A stretch of DNA of 64,000 bases, from positions 62,001-126,000 of the forward strand of contig VWZL01004639.1 in assembly GCA_013396915.1 (NCBI GenBank), written 5' to 3'. Origin of the DNA: Stercorarius parasiticus. Its lineage: Eukaryota > Chordata > Aves > Charadriiformes > Stercorariidae. The position numbers and the translations under genes were made by a program. Of this stretch, positions 58,881 through 64,000 are shown in pieces (position 1 is the first letter of the stretch; the number at the start of each line of letters is the position of its first letter). The notes below the pieces were generated by a model. It did no database searches and was not told the DNA's origin. It was given only the letters and a program-made list of their open reading frames with translations.

Positions 58881-61800
58881 ATTTTTGGGTCTGCAAAAAA
58901 TAATTCAGTTAAACTGCCTCTCTAAATGGTTACGTTTCTACCTGCACTAAAGCATAGGGTGCCCTTACGCCATTAGCTGTAGCAAACTGAGGTAGAGCTG
59001 AGGCATTCTTTGTAAATCGAGGTTAGTCAGAATGCAAAATCAGTCCTCCCTTCACAGGATTCTTTGCAGTTGCTCATTAAAGGCACTCCCCAAACGCTGC
59101 TCTCAGATGTTAACGTGGAACAGAGAGGCAAACCGTCCCCTGTTGTGCAGGGCAGCTGGACACCCTCTGGGCTCCAGGAGGCTACCAGTAACTGTGAGCA
59201 TCTCTAGGAGCAAGCTCCCTTCTGTGGTGGCCTCTTCCCCCTGCTCACGCCACAGTTAAGACAGTTTCCATTTCGTATTTTAAAAAACCCACAAAACAAC
59301 CAACAACCACCCCTCTCAAGTTAAATAAGTTATTTGACTAAAATTAAATAAAAAAATATTGAAATGGTTACTTACCAAGTTATAAAGGCCTCATCTTTAG
59401 CAGTGACCTGTAATTCCTAGAGACTCATTTGGATTTGAATTGCTCCCTATGCTGATAGTGCCAGGCAAAAAAGATACTTGTCAGTGTGTCCTCAGGAGTC
59501 CCAGTTTGGAAGCAAGAATTGTTTCGTTAAGAGAATACAGTGGCGTCCAAGTTTAACTGTTCTCCCCTGTCCCTGCCTCTGGAACGCTTGAATTCTCTTA
59601 AGCTGCGTTCTAAGGGAAGAGGATTTCAAGGCTAGCTAGCATCTGATGTGGCAATGGCAAAAACTCTGTCATTTAACTTATTTAATTCTTTGTGTAACAC
59701 ATTACTGTATAGTTCAAACACATCTGAATGATGTTTCTTTTTCAGGTAGCTACAAATAGCAGTAAACTGCCCTACAGCCTGTCCTTCAACTAAGTATTTA
59801 AAACTTAACATCTTAGGCCTGTTATTTCCAAAGCCCTCTCTATCTCTGATTTTTTTTTTTTGTGTCTGTTTTTCCCTATAACTTTCTGAAAGTTGTACCT
59901 CCTCACGTACCCAGTTTATAAGCTTTGATGCACTTAGTGATCACTTTGGCTTCATTTGTAGCAACAGAACAATGTCATTTTATAGGTGATGTCTAATTCA
60001 ACTACCCGAGGCCCTTTTGTTGCAAACAACTTTTGCTTATAGGTTGTTAAAATTCAAAATGTTACTGTGTACTTAATGCCTGGCACTAAAATCAGCCATT
60101 TAACGGGTGCGTGCCATGATTTGTTGAAATCTAAAATAGGTCTGTCAAGGCATTATTAATTAAATCAACCTTTGAATTGCTAAACATTACTCCTATATAG
60201 CCATACTTACGTATTAGAGAAGCAATAGAAACATGAATCTCTTGTATGTGGCTAATGTGTCCTTAAGTCTTACTGCTATTTTCTTTAATGCTGGCTAAGA
60301 GATTACTACCGGTTTTGCAGCCTCAGGGATCTTGCTTTCCCCTCATGCCATGAGCAAGTGATTCATGTGTGACATGGTAAGTTACTACTCCAGCAGATTC
60401 TGATTTGAAAAATTAATTGGTTCATGTAAGAATTTGAGCCTTCCTGATAGTAGAAATGTGGTTTCAGCTCCCATTGTGTTTTCTGGATTATCTGGAAACT
60501 TCTACCCCGCAATCTCTTTGGCTTTATGAACATACATAAACAATTATGTAGCCTTCCATTCCCGTTCTCTGCGCCAGCTGGTGGAGAGCAGTAAAAGAGA
60601 AGAGCTGCAGGTTGTAGTTTGTACCAAACGCGCACCTTTCCCAAGTGGGTTAGCAGAAGGCTCCAGCTTTATCAAAACCAGCCTTCCCAGATACTTCTGT
60701 TTTTTTAACAAAAAAAAAGCACACCACAACTATTTAGTTTNNNNNNNNNNNNNNNNNNNNNNNAAAAAAAAAAAAAATCTTATTTGTATGCTGGTGATCC
60801 GTATGCTGATCATTCATTTTTAAAAAATCTGACAGACTTTAGTAAAGTGTGTGCATCCCCCTTGACGGCAAACAGTTTTCTGCATCATAGGCCTTGTCTG
60901 GACTGAAAAAATAAATTCTTTAAAAATGGTTTAGCAAACATGACTTTACACTTAAGAGTAGAACTTTGATTCCTTTTGAAGACCTGCTCAGTGTCTTGGC
61001 TGATACGGCCTCACACTTTTGCTCAGGTATGTCCTGGTTCTGAAATTTTGCTTCTAAACTGCCTATATCTTCAACCTGTTTTTTCTTTTTTTTTGTTTTA
61101 ATCACTTTCAGAATTTTAAGAGATTAACAAGAAGTGGCAGTTTTTGCAAATTTTATGCACCCTTTTAATTTTGATTTTTTTGAGACAGACTCATTTTAGA
61201 CAGAACTCCTTGCAGACAGAGCATGAACGATACAGGGGTTACCAGTGGCTATCAGAACTCCCTTTGTATTCAAAGGTGTAGCAGTCTGGGTTGACTGGCT
61301 GTATTAGTGTATACTTCTTACTTTGCTTTTTTTTTTAAAAAAAAAAAAAAGCAGCTTTTGTCCTCTGCCTGTGGTATACTCCTTTTGATGCGGTTGCTCT
61401 TTAACAGGGGAGCACCTTTTCTGAGGGTTTCAGCTCCCAAATTGTTCATTAGTCTGACAAAGGTCTTGCTTTGGTTTCCAGTGGTCCTGTGCGATAACCT
61501 TTATTCCTGCCAAGTACAACTTCATATTCAGACTTTTGCTTCAGCAATAAATCTCTCATGCCTTCCGATGTACTGAAACTAGTCTTTGCTTATTGCTTTT
61601 TTTCCCCCCTCCCTGGACTTCAGTTATGTATAAATCTTTCCGTTCTTTCGGCTGAAATCTCCAGTGTTTCAGTTGCCTCTCTTGGCCCTTGTTGTTCTGC
61701 AGATTGGAAGAATCTGCTCAAGGCCTGTACTGCAGTGGTGTTGCCATCTGTGTGTTTGCAGTGGTGTTCCAGTTAATGACATGATGTGCAGAAATTTAGA

Positions 61801-64000
61801 CACGTTTTCCTAGATATTGGTACCATATTTGTGGGTAGCAAAGAATTGCATTGTTACTGTCACTACCAATAGCTTTCAAGATGGTAGCTACTTTTTTTTT
61901 TTAAATTACTGGATCTTTTGCGTTTCACTGGCAACTGACTTCGTGTGTTACATACAAGTGTTACTCAGTGTTGTGTCATCCCCCAGCCCTCCAAATGCCT
62001 GCAAATTGACTCTCAAACAGCATTTTCACTACAGGTACTGTTGGCATGCAGATTTTCCCTTCCTTGTTACTAGAGTGAATATTTCAATACTTCTTTAACT
62101 GAAATATTAATTCTATCTAGTATTAGAAATAAAGTATTATTTCAGAGGGTGATCATTTAAGTATTCATCTGTGAAAGAATTCCTTGGTGATAAATAAAAT
62201 TGATTTTGAAGCAGATATACATGTAAATAAGTTGGCATTGCAAATGATGTAGGGAATGAAAACAGAAAATAGTAGAATGCTGTGAAACAGATCCGAATGT
62301 TACAGATTTGGAAAATTGAATAAGTCTTCCAAGAAACACAGGACTGGTATTCATTGATCAAAATGACTATTTTCTAGTACTGGCATGTGAATAAGGATGC
62401 TGAATTGATTGAAATAAATCCATGTTTTTTCCATGCTCATTAATAAACTGTTGTGAGAGAGCGGACTGCCACCTCGCCCTACTAGGATGAAGGCTGTACT
62501 AATTCTGACCAAGAACTTTGCAGGCTTCTCAAGGGTGATTTTTATTCACTTTTTCTAGTGGTCAGATGCGTAGAGAACCTTGTCTTCAGGCAGGGCAGCG
62601 CCGGTTACCTTACTGGGAACGTGTACAACTTGGAAACGGGAAGGATGGATTTTCGCTGTGAATGACATTGTCGAGAATGTTTGTTTTCTTTGATTGTGAG
62701 TCCCTCTGTTCCACTGATACTTTATTACTTTCTCAAATGGATGAAATGCACTTTAAAAACTGTGTAATAGGCGATACTGATATTTTGTGCAGATCCCATT
62801 GAATTTGCAGCATACATAGGAAAACTTGGGAACTGATTCCCATCAATCACTCATTTCATTTTTCTTAGAAATGCAAATTATTTTGTGTTCTGTTTGGAAG
62901 CAGTGATTAACTTCACAGTATCTAGGTTGCTATTTTTATTAGAATCATCAGGGATGATACTGACTTTGCAAATTTAGTGTATTATATTCTAACCACTGTT
63001 TTTCTCTGTGCTATGATGCTAATATTTCCTCTGCTTTGGAGCGTGCTGTACTCGAGTGCCAGCTAAACGTTGATCTTCTCGTGTTCTGGTCATGCTGATA
63101 GATGAGCCTACTGATAAGGGCATTAGTCCAAAATAATCCTTTACTATTTGGTGTACAGTTATGGTAATCTGATACAAACATTGATTAAAACAGCAGTTTA
63201 AACTTCTATTTTTATCAAGCTTGATTTTTCAATAACTATTTTGATATAATGTTTTCTTCTACCAATTAGTTTCCAGCCCACATAAATGAAAGTGCAATGT
63301 TTGGTAGAATTTAGGCCTGTGTTTTAAGGACTATGCTTTTTATGGCAGGTTTGTTTTTTTTTTTTACCTGGTTGCGTTAAGACAAAATAGGGCAGTTAGC
63401 TGAGAAAACTATTCCCTAAGTGTCTCAAGAAGAAAACCTTGAGAATGAGACCTGTGTGTGGAAGACGAATGTGACATAAGTCAAGACTGCTAAAGCTATA
63501 GCCTGCGTGTGCAGTAACACTCGGGTACCTGTCTGTCTAATTGATGCAGCCGAGAGCTTTCGTTAATCTCAGAAATGAAATTTCTAGACCTAAAAACATC
63601 TTTTAGCAGTGATTTCCTTATAAACCTCAAAAGGAACACTGAGATAAAAACTAATGCATATAAACTAGGCGTGGGTTCTCATTTCTTCCGTTTCTTGCTC
63701 TTACGCTGCCATTCTGTGCTGTGTGAAGACTTCCCTTACGTTTGCGTGCTTATGTTGGTTTTGCTAGAAAAGGTAGATCAAAGGAAATAGCGTTACTTAC
63801 CGAGTTGCAGGTTTTGCTACCCTTTATGCAACTTCCAAGTACAAGGAGAAAATGCTGAATTAATATTGAATAGTATTCTAGTGGTCCAACTGTAGCGGTT
63901 CCTCAAATTGCTTTAGTCCCCAAAGCCTGATGCTTTCCAGCTGCCAGCCGAGACCCCGACCCAGCGCTGTTCGGGTGCGAAAGGCTCATGTGGGAGACTA
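58881..64000. other. Downstream intergenic sequence, no gene seen
   Basis: AT-rich, with a 23-base gap, a T10-A14 inverted run at 61327-61350 and several AATAAA hexamers (for example 62194-62199). In other vertebrates TMEM60 (single coding exon, opposite strand) and PHTF2 follow RSBN1L. No frame here resembles either, so they probably lie beyond the window; a TMEM60 3' UTR could reach in unseen. Confidence 0.65.
60741..60763. other. Assembly gap (23 N) downstream of RSBN1L
   Basis: Short run of N followed by 14 A; probably a homopolymer-length problem. Single N positions also occur at 6219, 18829, 26044 and 56315. Confidence 1.

Noticed and set aside
58881..64000. TMEM60 or PHTF2, expected next in vertebrate gene order
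   Set aside because: No frame on either strand resembles these proteins; they are probably beyond the right edge.
1..64000. Bacterial-type systems (operons, CRISPR arrays, defence islands, phage)
   Set aside because: Intron-exon structure, CpG island, CR1 LINEs and low coding density show vertebrate nuclear DNA; no such array or operon was seen.

Overview
The window is bird nuclear DNA. It carries many fragments of the CR1 LINE, in both orientations, with the typical avian 3' ends (a GGTTGGAAGGGACC-type block and ATTCTATG repeats). It also carries one recognisable gene, RSBN1L (round spermatid basic protein 1-like), which is complete from start codon to poly(A) signal on the + strand. CR1 content alone does not settle the bird order. 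No second protein-coding gene, tRNA, rRNA, CRISPR array or intact mobile element was found.

Layout. Bases 1-4560 are upstream intergenic sequence with one reverse-strand CR1 near the left edge. A CpG island (about 4560-6440), interrupted by a 456-base assembly gap, holds the promoter, the visible 5' UTR and coding exon 1. Seven further coding exons follow at 17703, 35974, 48678, 49011, 52454, 57556 and 57759, all with GT-AG introns and matching phases. The spliced CDS is 2604 nt (867 aa). The 3' UTR ends near an AATAAA at 58851. Bases 58881-64000 are downstream sequence in which I recognise no gene.

The protein has a disordered, low-complexity N terminus, two lysine-rich basic modules (probably a duplicated exon), a nuclear-localisation-like stretch, and a conserved C-terminal JmjC-type region with a likely iron triad (H586, D588, H688). 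A less conserved tail has three SUMO-consensus lysines. RSBN1-family proteins (KDM9 group; C. elegans DPY-21 and mouse RSBN1/ROSBIN) are known as H4K20me2 demethylases. The same activity for this protein is inference.

Introns 2 and 5 hold most of the repeats: a 2-kb nest of oppositely oriented CR1 pieces at 18.35-20.39 kb, further CR1 copies at 22.0, 32.05, 33.7 and 46.6 kb, and a long CR1 with decayed ORF2 just upstream of exon 6. Two perfect tandem duplications (388 bp and 1371 bp), each split by a single N, look like unmerged contig overlaps rather than biology, and they inflate intron 2 by about 1.8 kb. I did not find an undescribed system. The most useful observations are the exon 1/exon 2 module duplication, the two false duplications, the intact catalytic triad, the Pumilio-type sites in the 3' UTR, and several unexplained repeats and GC-rich islets.
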